From: Campylobacteraceae bacterium
Lineage (GTDB): Bacteria; Campylobacterota; Campylobacteria; Campylobacterales; Sulfurospirillaceae
DNA length: 16,177 nucleotides
Reading direction: 5' to 3'
NCBI GenBank assembly: GCA_027055635.1
Contig: JALUMZ010000025.1
Coordinates: 1 to 16,177 of the forward strand
A program made the translations under genes and the position numbers. The notes under the pieces were generated by a model. It had not been told where the DNA came from. It made no database searches and was given only the letters and a program-made list of their open reading frames with translations. Shown one piece after another: positions 8,534-15,481 of the stretch. Within the stretch, counting starts at the first letter, position 1. Each line of letters begins with the position of its first letter.

Positions 8534-9738
8534 ATAAAATCTATCTCCAACCTAAGCAGATCTTCAATAGCCTCTCTTTGTCTGATCAGCCTATCTTTAC
8601 CATCAACCAAAGCCACCTCTGCCGCCCTTGGTCTGCTATTATAATTACTGCTCATACTAAAACCATAAGCTCCTGCACTCTTCATTACTATAATATCATC
8701 ATGTTGTGTCTCTTGCATATAGATATCTTTTGCCAAAAAATCACCACTTTCACAGATGGGTCCTACGATATCAGCCAAAGACTTCTCTTTACTATCTTTG
8801 GCAGATATTAGTTCAAAATCATGGTATGCTCTATACAGGCTTGGTCTTAGCAGATCATTCATAGCAGCATCAACTATTACAAATCTTTTTTTGTCATTTC
8901 TTTTCTCATATAGAACTTTAGTGACTAGATAACCACTGTTGCCAACTAAATATCGTCCGGGTTCACATACTATGGTAACATCTTGATTTCCAAGAGATTC
9001 AAAAATATTTTGTGCATATTCATATAGTGATATTGTCTCTTCATCTTTGTATCTGATGCCTACACCGCCACCGACATCAAAAAATTTGATGTCAATATTT
9101 GCAGCTTTTAAACTTTTAAGAAGATCTGCTATAACTATCGCAGCATCTTTAAAGGGAGTAGTCTGGGTTATTTGGCTACCTATGTGAAAATGTATGCCTA
9201 TAGGATTTAGGGAGTTTGATCTATTTGCATACAGATACATCTTTTTTGCACTCTGTATATCTACACCAAACTTATTTTCATGCAGACCTGTTGAGATATA
9301 TGGATGTGTTTTTGGGTCAATATTTGGATTTACTCTTATGCTGATCCTCGCTTCAATTTTTAACTCTTGTGCAATCTTCTCAACTCTATACATCTCCTCT
9401 TCGCTCTCAAGGTTTAGCATTAAAATATCTTTTTGCAAAGCCTCTTTTATCTCAATATCTCTCTTGCCGACACCACTAAAAATTATCTTATATCTTTGTA
9501 CTCCGGCTACCAAGGCTCTTTTAACCTCTCCTATAGAGACGCAATCGCAACCACTACCTAAAACTGCCAAATGCTTAAGCAGAGATAGGTTTGAATTCGC
9601 TTTTACAGCATAGCAAAGCATCGATTTTCTTGCTTTAAAAGCCTCTTTTAATTCATAATAATTTTTAGAAATTTCATTAAAATCATATACATACAAAGGG
9701 GTATCGTACTTATTGGATAATTGCTGGAAATCTATCAT
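8530..9738 (-). CDS. lysA: Diaminopimelate decarboxylase
   Basis: LysA decarboxylates meso-diaminopimelate to L-lysine, the last step of lysine synthesis and a branch point with peptidoglycan precursors. It is a fold-type III PLP enzyme active as a dimer. The 402 residues show the PLP lysine K46 in YAVKANSN (43-50), the HIGSQI motif (185-190), the phosphate-binding GGG (223-225), EPGRY (259-263), the catalytic cysteine C329 in CESGD, and Y358 in SAGAYGFSMSSNYNSRPR (354-371). The ATG at 9738 is preceded by AGAAGG. It is the first gene of the operon that runs to dxs, and its last codons overlap the HAD start by 4 nt (ATGA). The call is secure. Confidence 0.97.
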   Translation of the reverse strand: MIDFQQLSNKYDTPLYVYDFNEISKNYYELKEAFKARKSMLCYAVKANSNLSLLKHLAVLGSGCDCVSIGEVKRALVAGVQRYKIIFSGVGKRDIEIKEALQKDILMLNLESEEEMYRVEKIAQELKIEARISIRVNPNIDPKTHPYISTGLHENKFGVDIQSAKKMYLYANRSNSLNPIGIHFHIGSQITQTTPFKDAAIVIADLLKSLKAANIDIKFFDVGGGVGIRYKDEETISLYEYAQNIFESLGNQDVTIVCEPGRYLVGNSGYLVTKVLYEKRNDKKRFVIVDAAMNDLLRPSLYRAYHDFELISAKDSKEKSLADIVGPICESGDFLAKDIYMQETQHDDIIVMKSAGAYGFSMSSNYNSRPRAAEVALVDGKDRLIRQREAIEDLLRLEIDFI

Positions 9739-9762
9739 GTAAAACCTTCTTTAAGTCTATTA

Positions 9763-9784
9763 AATATACAGAAAATCTATTTTA
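9763..9784 (-). promoter_or_regulatory. Possible lysA promoter
   Basis: Downstream of the lptG hairpin and T-tract, the minus strand carries two -10-like boxes: TAAAAT (9779-9784, in the context GATAAAATAG) and TATATT (9763-9768). Either would start transcription just ahead of the AGAAGG site of lysA. There is no clear -35 box, but the preceding T-rich run resembles campylobacterial sigma-70 promoters, which rely on phased T-tracts. This is weak evidence from base composition and position. Confidence 0.3.
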
Positions 9785-9787
9785 TCT

Positions 9788-9879
9788 AAAAAAAGAGAAA
9801 AAGAAAATTAAGAGCACCTCTAAAGACCCTATACTAGGTTTCTATCAATACATATATGTTCTTTGAATGTGCCCTTAAT
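9788..9879 (-). terminator. Long imperfect hairpin and T-tract between lptG and lysA
   Basis: On the minus strand ATTAAGGGCAC (9879-9869) pairs with GTGCTCTTAAT (9817-9807) as 11 continuous RNA base pairs, one of them a G-U. A 4x4 partly paired internal loop follows, then AAAGA (9864-9860) pairs with TCTTT (9826-9822). The apex holds a self-complementary ACATATATGT and a small CCTA/TAGG hairpin. A T-rich tract (9806-9788) follows the stem directly. The lptG stop codon lies inside the first arm. The layout fits a terminator for rplY-pth-lptG, but the stem is much larger than usual, so an attenuator or a stable 3' RNA end is possible. No lysine riboswitch is seen. Confidence 0.5.
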
Positions 9880-10936
9880 GATGTTTAATATGTAGATATA
9901 AAGATAGTATACCCAATAAAAAAATTGGGAACATAATAGCTAGTTCTGGATATATAACAGAATTCAGTGCAAGCTTTGAGAGTAAAAATAGCAACCCCCA
10001 AACTAAAACAGAGGTAAATGCTAAAGAAAACGATAAAAATACCGTACTATTATACCTAGAAATAAGCGGTGTATTTACAAAGAGTATCAAGCCCAAAAAT
10101 GGAGCAAAGAGAGGTAAAAACAACTGAATATATATGATTGCCCTAATCCTAGTCGTATCTATATTTTGAGAATTAAAAAATTCTAAAGCATCCATTGCAT
10201 CTAAAATAGATAGATTAAATTTTCCTTTATAGACATTGTCTATAATCTTCGGTCTAAAATCTTTAAGAGTATCTAATTTTAAAAATTTTTCAACCCTTAA
10301 CCCTTTATCTCCCAATACCGTTACTTTTGGCTTGATTATCTTTTCAACATCATATAATATCCAATTTTTATTATTATAATACCCTTTTTTTGCATTTATA
10401 ATATATCTAAGATCACTATTTTTTATATTGTATATCTTTATATTTGTAGCCTCTTTTTTAATAGGATCTAACTTTCCAAAATATACATAATTATTATCAT
10501 TTTTTAAAAACAGATCTTTTGTATCACTTGAAATTTGACCAAATCTTAGTATATTATTGCTAAATTCTCTAACATATGAAAAAGATGTAAAATTTAACAA
10601 TATATAAATTATAGTGATAAATAAAGAGGCTAGGAATATGGGTTTTAATACCTTTTGTTTTCCTATTCCAAAAGACAACATACTCACCAATTCATTCATC
10701 TTTATCATTGAAATCATTGTGACAATTACAGCAAATATTATGGATAAAGGTAGCACATAATTGATGGCATACATACTTTGAAACATAACATATAAAATTT
10801 GTAAATTTGCAGAATTTGGTAATTTTTTGTATGTTGTCAGCAGATCAATACTTACATAAAATAGTTCTAATGCAAAAAATATTATAAAAAAATTCTTTAG
10901 ATACTTACCTATAATATACTTTTGGTATATCTTCAT
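9875..10936 (-). CDS. lptG: LptF/LptG-family LPS export permease
   Basis: This 353-residue inner-membrane protein belongs to the YjgP/YjgQ (LptF/LptG) family. These proteins pair with the ATPase LptB to extract lipopolysaccharide from the inner membrane and push it onto the LptC-LptA bridge. Three N-terminal transmembrane helices (about 11-33, 48-77 and 98-118) are followed by a periplasmic beta-rich region (about 125-255) and three C-terminal helices (about 264-286, 294-318 and 326-349), the standard family topology. Sequence alone does not separate LptF from LptG; the symbol rests on the recalled C. jejuni neighbourhood and is tentative. The start overlaps the pth stop by 4 nt (ATGA) and has no strong ribosome site, so translation is probably coupled to pth. 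Confidence 0.85.
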   Translation of the reverse strand: MKIYQKYIIGKYLKNFFIIFFALELFYVSIDLLTTYKKLPNSANLQILYVMFQSMYAINYVLPLSIIFAVIVTMISMIKMNELVSMLSFGIGKQKVLKPIFLASLFITIIYILLNFTSFSYVREFSNNILRFGQISSDTKDLFLKNDNNYVYFGKLDPIKKEATNIKIYNIKNSDLRYIINAKKGYYNNKNWILYDVEKIIKPKVTVLGDKGLRVEKFLKLDTLKDFRPKIIDNVYKGKFNLSILDAMDALEFFNSQNIDTTRIRAIIYIQLFLPLFAPFLGLILFVNTPLISRYNSTVFLSFSLAFTSVLVWGLLFLLSKLALNSVIYPELAIMFPIFLLGILSLYLHIKHH

Positions 10937-11496
10937 TTATTTTCTTTTTTTACTTTAAGGCTGTATTGTTGCGATACCTCTCTTAGATTCTCTTTTGTCA
11001 AAACCAAACTTGCTTCTTTTGCATTTTTTATGATTTTCCCCAAATCTTCTTGTTGGTTTTTAGAAAAATCTGATAAAACATGAGAGATTACTTTGTCTCT
11101 ACTTTGTGGCTTACCTATACCTATACGCACCCTTAGGTACTCCTTGCCTATGGATTCATCTATAGATCTAAGTCCATTGTGTCCGCCATGACCGCCACCA
11201 AATTTAAATTTCAGAGTTCCAAACGGTAAATCCAAATCATCATGTATAACTACTATATTGTCCGGCTTAAAGTAACTGCTGACTGCTTCTATGCTTTGTC
11301 CTGAGAGGTTCATAAATGTAAGTGGCTTAAGAAGTAGTATGTTTGAGCTCTTATATAAAGCTCCTCTAAAACTACTTTTGTTTATGTGAGTGAAAGGAAG
11401 AGTTGACAGAAGAGAATCTATAACCATAAAACCTACATTATGTCTATTATGCTTATACTTCTCTTCTGGGTTGCCTAATCCTACGATTAAATTCAT
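10933..11496 (-). CDS. pth: Peptidyl-tRNA hydrolase
   Basis: Pth cleaves the ester bond of peptidyl-tRNAs released by stalled ribosomes and so recycles tRNA. It is a small, usually essential cytosolic enzyme. The 187 residues are normal length. The N-terminus MNLIVGLGNPEEKYKHNRHN contains the signature asparagine N10 and the catalytic histidine H20, followed by NVGF. PLTFMNLSGQ, the VIHDDLDLPFG motif and GGGHGGHNGLRSI are all present. The start is fixed by homology, yet no Shine-Dalgarno sequence precedes the ATG. Only 10 nt separate it from the rplY stop, so re-initiation after rplY is likely. It overlaps lptG by 4 nt. Confidence 0.97.
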   Translation of the reverse strand: MNLIVGLGNPEEKYKHNRHNVGFMVIDSLLSTLPFTHINKSSFRGALYKSSNILLLKPLTFMNLSGQSIEAVSSYFKPDNIVVIHDDLDLPFGTLKFKFGGGHGGHNGLRSIDESIGKEYLRVRIGIGKPQSRDKVISHVLSDFSKNQQEDLGKIIKNAKEASLVLTKENLREVSQQYSLKVKKENK

Positions 11497-11506
11497 TAGA
11501 TTAGCA

Positions 11507-12043
11507 CTATTTAGCTTTTATAACCCCGACAATTGCAATTCTATCTTCATCCATGATTTTAATTTCACTATTTGCTTTAATGTCTCTGACTAAAATAGTA
11601 TCTCCAACATCCAAATCACTAACATCTAGTGTAAAGTTATCTGGAAGATTTTGAGCTGTACATTTTACGCAAAGTCTCTTTTTAGATTGTGCTAAAACGC
11701 CCTTGTTTTTAAGTCCTTTTGGAGTTCCTGTGATTAAAACAGGAACCAAATATTTACTTAAAACATCTGGTAATGCAACTCTTAAATCAACATGTAAAAA
11801 TTTACTTTTTACAGGATCTTTTTGATACTCTTGAATTACGACATTTAACTCTTGTTCCCCTACTTTTACAGGAAATGCAAGTGTTGTTTTATTTCTAACT
11901 GCTTTTATGAACTCATTCTCTTTGAATGCGGCATTGATATTCTCTATCCCTTTTCCATAAATATTGGCAATTAGATAACCATTTCTTCTAAGCTCTTTAG
12001 TAGCTTGTTTTGTGATACTCTCTCTAACTATGCCTTCTAACAT
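11507..12043 (-). CDS. rplY: 50S ribosomal protein bL25, CTC/TL5 type
   Basis: bL25 binds 5S rRNA at the central protuberance of the large ribosomal subunit. This is the long two-domain form (178 residues), known as TL5 in Thermus and as general stress protein CTC in Bacillus. It has an N-terminal 5S-binding domain (about 1-90, with [15 protein letters not shown]) and a C-terminal beta domain (about 91-178, with [12 protein letters not shown] and [10 protein letters not shown]). The enterobacterial short form lacks the second domain. The ATG is preceded by AAAGGA and a good TATAAT promoter. It leads the rplY-pth-lptG unit, an order I also recall from Helicobacter pylori (tal-ctc-pth). Confidence 0.95.
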   Translation of the reverse strand: MLEGIVRESITKQATKELRRNGYLIANIYGKGIENINAAFKENEFIKAVRNKTTLAFPVKVGEQELNVVIQEYQKDPVKSKFLHVDLRVALPDVLSKYLVPVLITGTPKGLKNKGVLAQSKKRLCVKCTAQNLPDNFTLDVSDLDVGDTILVRDIKANSEIKIMDEDRIAIVGVIKAK

Positions 12044-12075
12044 AACTGTCCTTTTAAAATTTTTTTAAGCTTGTG

Positions 12076-12081
12076 ATTATA
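12076..12081 (-). promoter_or_regulatory. Promoter -10 box for rplY-pth-lptG
   Basis: A perfect TATAAT box (minus strand, preceded by TTTTTG) lies in the 65-nt gap between pilT and rplY and predicts a leader of about 25-30 nt. There is no convincing -35 hexamer, but T-rich runs precede it, as is common in campylobacterial sigma-70 promoters. No hairpin terminator is visible after pilT, so readthrough from serB-tal-pilT may also contribute. Confidence 0.5.
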
Positions 12082-12108
12082 CAAAAATAAAACTAAAATA
12101 TTGATAAA

Positions 12109-13299
12109 TCACTTTTTCAAACCAACAATATCCTTGTCAACATTTTCTACTTCAAAATCTGATAATCGTCTTTTCTCCATTGTTTTTTGGGCATCATAAT
12201 AGTCTAAATCCATCAAAAGATCATTTTTACTTGTAGAGCTAGATAGCGCTTCTTTTCTAGAAATAATACCTTTAGCATAAAGCTCCAAAAGAGCCTGATC
12301 AAATGTTTGAGTGCCATAAATATCTTTTCCCTCTTTTATGGCATCTGTTATCTCACCATCTCTACCCTCTAAAATTAAACTCTCAATCCTTGCATTTTTA
12401 ACCAATATTTCTACTGCTGCTGTCCTTTTCCCTTCCACTGTTCTTACTAACCTTTGAGATACAACGCCTTGCAGGGTTGAGGCTAAGCTCATTTTTATTC
12501 TATTTTGATCATGCCCTGGAAACATTCCCAAGATTCTGCCTATGGTCTCTTTTGCATCTACTGTATGCAGAGTCGAGAGGACTAGGTGTCCTGTCTCTGC
12601 TGCATGCATTGCTATCTCTATTGTCTCTAAATCTCTCATCTCCCCAACCAAAATAACATCTGGATCTTCCCTCAGAGCCGCTCTTAGAGAGTCGGCAAAA
12701 TTAAGAGCATCTTGCCCAATACCCCTTTGGTTTATGATCGATTTATCATCCTTATATATAAATTCCACTGGATCTTCTATCGTAATGATATGTTTTGAGA
12801 ACTGTTTGTTTATACTATTTATCATCGAAGCCAAAGTTGTTGTTTTACCACTTCCCGTCGGACCTGTCACTAAGACTAACCCCCTAGGGATAGAGCAAAA
12901 ATCTCTAACACTTTTAGGAAGACTCAATGACTCTATTGTAGGTAAAACCGCGGGGATTGCTCTAAAAACAGCAGATATCCCATCAATCTGAAAAAATATA
13001 TTTACCCTGAAGCGAAAATCATCATTTAGTTTGTAGGTAAAATCTAGGTTTTTATTTTCCACCAACTCAACAAATCTTGTACGAAGCAACTCTTTTGCCA
13101 ATGTAATACTATCTTTGTGGGTTAAAACCTCTTTTGACAATGAAACTATTTGTCCATTGATCCTACCCCTGATATTTGACCCACTCTTTACATGTAGATC
13201 ACTTCCGTTGTTTTCAAGTAACTTACTAAGATAGAATCTTAGTTTTTTTGTCATCTCAAAAGTTAACTCATCAATATTTATAGTATAAAGATCTTTCAT
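12109..13299 (-). CDS. pilT: PilT/PilU-family type IV pilus retraction ATPase
   Basis: This is a hexameric secretion-type ATPase (GspE/PilT superfamily) of the kind that powers pilus retraction. The 396 residues comprise an N-terminal PAS-like domain (about 10-115) and a RecA-like core with Walker A GPTGSGKTT (146-154), the Asp box TIEDPVEF (173-180), Walker B DVILVGEMRD (214-223) and the His box AETGHLVLSTLHT (234-246). The C-terminal PilT motif AIRNLIRE is not conserved; the matching stretch reads ARIESLILEGR (303-313). A later TQTFDQALLELY segment and a tail of about 60 residues resemble PilU more than PilT. It begins 2 nt after the tal stop. No other pilus gene lies in the window, so its partners must be elsewhere, and PilU may be the better name. 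Confidence 0.88.
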   Translation of the reverse strand: MKDLYTINIDELTFEMTKKLRFYLSKLLENNGSDLHVKSGSNIRGRINGQIVSLSKEVLTHKDSITLAKELLRTRFVELVENKNLDFTYKLNDDFRFRVNIFFQIDGISAVFRAIPAVLPTIESLSLPKSVRDFCSIPRGLVLVTGPTGSGKTTTLASMINSINKQFSKHIITIEDPVEFIYKDDKSIINQRGIGQDALNFADSLRAALREDPDVILVGEMRDLETIEIAMHAAETGHLVLSTLHTVDAKETIGRILGMFPGHDQNRIKMSLASTLQGVVSQRLVRTVEGKRTAAVEILVKNARIESLILEGRDGEITDAIKEGKDIYGTQTFDQALLELYAKGIISRKEALSSSTSKNDLLMDLDYYDAQKTMEKRRLSDFEVENVDKDIVGLKK

Positions 13300-13301
13300 T
13301 T

Positions 13302-14291
13302 TTAACTACCTAATGTTTCTAAAATTTCTCCAAAAGCCTCTTTAAAAGAGATTAAGCCCTCTTGCATCAACTCATCACAAACAACACTTAGATCAATTCC
13401 ACTCTCTTCAACCCTCTTTAGCAGTAAATCAACATCTTCGCCTACTTTTATTTTGCTATTTATCTTATTTGAGTGTATAAAATATTTTATTGTAGCAAGT
13501 GGTGCAGTATTTATAGAATTTTTCAAAAGCAGTTCTCTTATATAGTAATCTGCTTCTAAATCATCACCCTTTACACCGGTACTTGCAAAAAGAGTTCTTA
13601 TATTTTCCAATCCATAACTCTCTACAAGCTCATAAACTTTTATAGCATTGCAAACACCAACTTTTGATGTTGGAATACCTTTGTCTTTAAGTTGCTTATC
13701 AAGTTTTCTATCAAATCTACTCACAAAGACACTGATAACAGCTTTTGGCGTACTCTCTCCTTGAAAAAGTTTAATGCCCTCACTAAAAGCATCCATACAT
13801 CTTTTTGCCTGCTGTGTTGAAAAAATCAGTGTTGCATTTACATTTATACCATCACTTATAAGCGCCTTCATAGCGTCATATCCTGCTTGGGTAGCAGGAA
13901 CTTTTATCATAACATTTGGCATATCAATCTGGGAAAAAAGTCTCTTTCCCTCAGCTATAGTAGCTTTGGCATCATCACATAAGAAAGGGTCAACTTCTAT
14001 GCTGATAAAGCCATCGTCCCCTCTATCATAAAGAGGAAGCAGTCTTTTGGCAGCTTTCCTTATATCTTTAATAGCCAAAGCTTCATAAATCTCCTTTGGA
14101 CTTTTTTTGCCCAAAGATTTTATATCATCTTTATATGCCTTAGAAGTTAATATCGCTGATTTGAAGATTGCCGGATTACTTGTAGCTCCATTTATAATAC
14201 CTCTATCAATCAACTCAACAAATTCACCGTCTAAAAAACTTCTCTCTACAAAATCACACCACAATGAAAACTTCAAATCTTCTATATACAT
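13302..14291 (-). CDS. tal: Transaldolase
   Basis: Transaldolase moves a dihydroxyacetone unit between sedoheptulose 7-phosphate and glyceraldehyde 3-phosphate in the non-oxidative pentose phosphate pathway, supplying erythrose 4-phosphate for aromatic synthesis. The 329-residue protein has the signature GATSNPAIF (35-43), the Schiff-base lysine K130 in NVMIKVPAT (126-134), NATLIFS (152-158), and SVFVSRFDRKLD (187-198). Length and motifs fit the longer bacterial transaldolases. The start lies 10 nt inside the 3' end of serB with GAGGA about 6 nt upstream, so the genes are co-transcribed. The adjacent serB-tal pair is an order I recall from C. jejuni. Confidence 0.94.
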   Translation of the reverse strand: MYIEDLKFSLWCDFVERSFLDGEFVELIDRGIINGATSNPAIFKSAILTSKAYKDDIKSLGKKSPKEIYEALAIKDIRKAAKRLLPLYDRGDDGFISIEVDPFLCDDAKATIAEGKRLFSQIDMPNVMIKVPATQAGYDAMKALISDGINVNATLIFSTQQAKRCMDAFSEGIKLFQGESTPKAVISVFVSRFDRKLDKQLKDKGIPTSKVGVCNAIKVYELVESYGLENIRTLFASTGVKGDDLEADYYIRELLLKNSINTAPLATIKYFIHSNKINSKIKVGEDVDLLLKRVEESGIDLSVVCDELMQEGLISFKEAFGEILETLGS

Positions 14292-14911
14292 AGTTTATCC
14301 TCTAATATTTTAGTTAAATCTTTTTCATCAATCACAATATTTGCCTCTTTTTTTAAAATATCTTTTGCACAAAATGCGACTCTGGTTTTTGCATATTTGA
14401 ACATAGAGACATCGTTAGCCCCATCCCCGACAACCATCGTAGAATTCTCATCAATTTGGAACAAAGATTGCAATCTTTGCAACATATCTCCTTTAGAGAA
14501 TCCAAACATCATATCTCCTCCAACTTCGCCTGTAAGAATTTCGCTTTTTACATGTAGAGTATTTGAAAAATCTGCATCAAATCCCAATATCTCTTTTGCA
14601 TAGCTTGTTGCATTTCTAAAACCGCCGCTAAAGACTACAACTCTATAGCCTCTCTCTTTAAGCTCTTTTATCGTATCTCTTGCTCCTGGCATGTATGGTA
14701 GGTTATGGCATATTTCATCCACTCTCTTTTTGCCTAATCCTTTTAAAAATTTCACTCTTTTTGTAAGGCTCTCAAAAAAATCTATCTCTCCTTGCATAGC
14801 TCTTTCTGTAATCAAAGAGACCTTCTCTTCAAAATTTAACTCTTTTGCTAAAAAATCTATAGTCTCCCCATCCATCAAAGTTGAATCAAAATCAAAAACA
14901 CATAATTTCAT
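14282..14911 (-). CDS. serB: Phosphoserine phosphatase
   Basis: SerB hydrolyses O-phosphoserine to L-serine, the last step of the phosphorylated serine pathway. The 209-residue HAD enzyme has the intact nucleophile motif FDFDSTL (D7 and D9), motif II SGGF (95-98), the motif III lysine K140 in GFSKGDML, and motif IV GDGAND (162-167). A small helical cap (about 15-75) contains the SerB-like region with ERAMQGEIDFFESL. It is the short form without an N-terminal ACT domain. AGGGA precedes the ATG and a promoter lies just upstream. In contrast with the HAD protein at 7703-8533, all catalytic residues are present. Confidence 0.95.
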   Translation of the reverse strand: MKLCVFDFDSTLMDGETIDFLAKELNFEEKVSLITERAMQGEIDFFESLTKRVKFLKGLGKKRVDEICHNLPYMPGARDTIKELKERGYRVVVFSGGFRNATSYAKEILGFDADFSNTLHVKSEILTGEVGGDMMFGFSKGDMLQRLQSLFQIDENSTMVVGDGANDVSMFKYAKTRVAFCAKDILKKEANIVIDEKDLTKILEDKLCI

Positions 14912-14942
14912 ACTACTTCCCTGCCTGTAAAATATTGTAACA

Positions 14943-14971
14943 ATTCTACATTAAATTGTTTAATAAACCAA
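14943..14971 (-). promoter_or_regulatory. Promoter for serB-tal-pilT
   Basis: On the minus strand TTGGTT (14971-14966) and TAGAAT (14948-14943) are spaced 17 bp apart and predict a leader of roughly 25 nt ahead of the serB ATG. A second -10-like TACAAT lies at 14939-14934. The promoter diverges from that of the RRM gene within the same AT-rich gap of 235 nt. Confidence 0.45.
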
Positions 14972-15020
14972 TAAAAAAAATATTTTAGAAATTTTATTAG
15001 TAAAATAGACTTTTTTATAG

Positions 15021-15026
15021 TATAAT
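15021..15026 (+). promoter_or_regulatory. Promoter -10 box for the RRM gene
   Basis: A perfect TATAAT box (in TATAGTATAATACTT) follows a T-run at 15011-15016 and would start transcription near 15033, giving a leader of about 115 nt. No good -35 hexamer is seen. This is the only strong rightward promoter in the window and fits the single rightward gene. Confidence 0.5.
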
Positions 15027-15080
15027 ACTTGTCTTACTATATTAATCAATAATACTATACATTTTACAAGTGGGTATTTT

Positions 15081-15134
15081 ATGAATATGAGCAGAGGATT
15101 TGTGTGTTTGTTGATTAGTATAAAATTATTTTAA
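15081..15134 (+). CDS. Possible 17-codon leader ORF upstream of the RRM gene
   Basis: An ATG at 15081 opens a 17-codon frame, MNMSRGFVCLLISIKLF, ending in TAA at 15132-15134. The last two bases of that stop are the first two bases of the AAGGA ribosome site of the RRM gene. A weak purine stretch (AAGTGGG) lies about 6 nt before its start. The arrangement would let leader translation affect access to the downstream ribosome site, but so short an ORF can easily occur by chance and no family is recognised. Confidence 0.2.
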   Translation: MNMSRGFVCLLISIKLF

Positions 15135-15146
15135 GGACAAGACAAG

Positions 15147-15425
15147 ATGCAAATTTATGTTGGAAACATTTCTTACTCAACAACAGAGGAAGGTTTAGAA
15201 AACCTATTCAGCCAGTATGGCGAAGTAGAAGCAGTAAAAATTATTACTGATAGAGAGACAGGTAGAGCAAAAGGGTTTGGATTTATTACTATGAATGACG
15301 ATGCAGCAGCTCAAAATGCAATAGATGAATTAAACGAAAAAGAATTCGAAGGAAGAACTCTTAGAATTAACGAAGCTAGACCAAGAGAAGAGAGACCAAA
15401 AAGAAATTTTAACAATAGATTCTAA
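15147..15425 (+). CDS. RRM-domain RNA-binding protein
   Basis: This is a small single-domain RNA-binding protein of 92 residues. It carries one RNA recognition motif with RNP2 IYVGNI (3-8) and RNP1 KGFGFITM (42-49), both with the RNA-stacking aromatic residues intact. A short tail rich in Arg and Asn follows (about 78-92, with RPREERPKRNFNNRF). Proteins of this type occur in cyanobacteria (Rbp) and in many Campylobacterota, including one in Helicobacter; cyanobacterial members are cold-induced, but the role here is unknown. It has a good AAGGA site 9 nt before the ATG and is the only clear rightward gene in the window, placed between cheW and serB with its own promoter and terminator. Confidence 0.93.
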   Translation: MQIYVGNISYSTTEEGLENLFSQYGEVEAVKIITDRETGRAKGFGFITMNDDAAAQNAIDELNEKEFEGRTLRINEARPREERPKRNFNNRF

Positions 15426-15440
15426 ATTTCAACACTACGC

Positions 15441-15472
15441 AAGATAATCTTACTAAAATGTATGATTATCTT
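15441..15472 (+). terminator. Hairpin after the RRM gene
   Basis: AAGATAATC (15441-15449) and GATTATCTT (15464-15472) form a perfect 9-bp stem with a 14-nt loop, starting 16 nt past the RRM stop. CTTAATT follows. The AT-rich stem and weak T-tract make it a modest terminator candidate that faces the cheW terminator in the same short gap. Confidence 0.45.
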
Positions 15473-15481
15473 CTTAATTAG

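Noticed and set aside
9194..9613. 139-codon open frame on the plus strand opposite lysA
   Set aside because: It is antisense to a conserved enzyme, has no recognisable domain and lacks a ribosome site. Open plus-strand frames opposite dxs, fliH, hisC and pheA were dropped for the same reasons.
9739..9874. Lysine riboswitch ahead of lysA
   Set aside because: The gap is shorter than a lysine riboswitch (about 170 nt or more), most of it is used by the lptG hairpin, and the five-helix core with its conserved junction is not seen.
12542..12991. 149-codon open frame on the plus strand opposite pilT
   Set aside because: It is antisense to the conserved ATPase core, has Ser/Ile-rich composition without motifs, and has no promoter or ribosome site. 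It is a by-product of codon use on the other strand.
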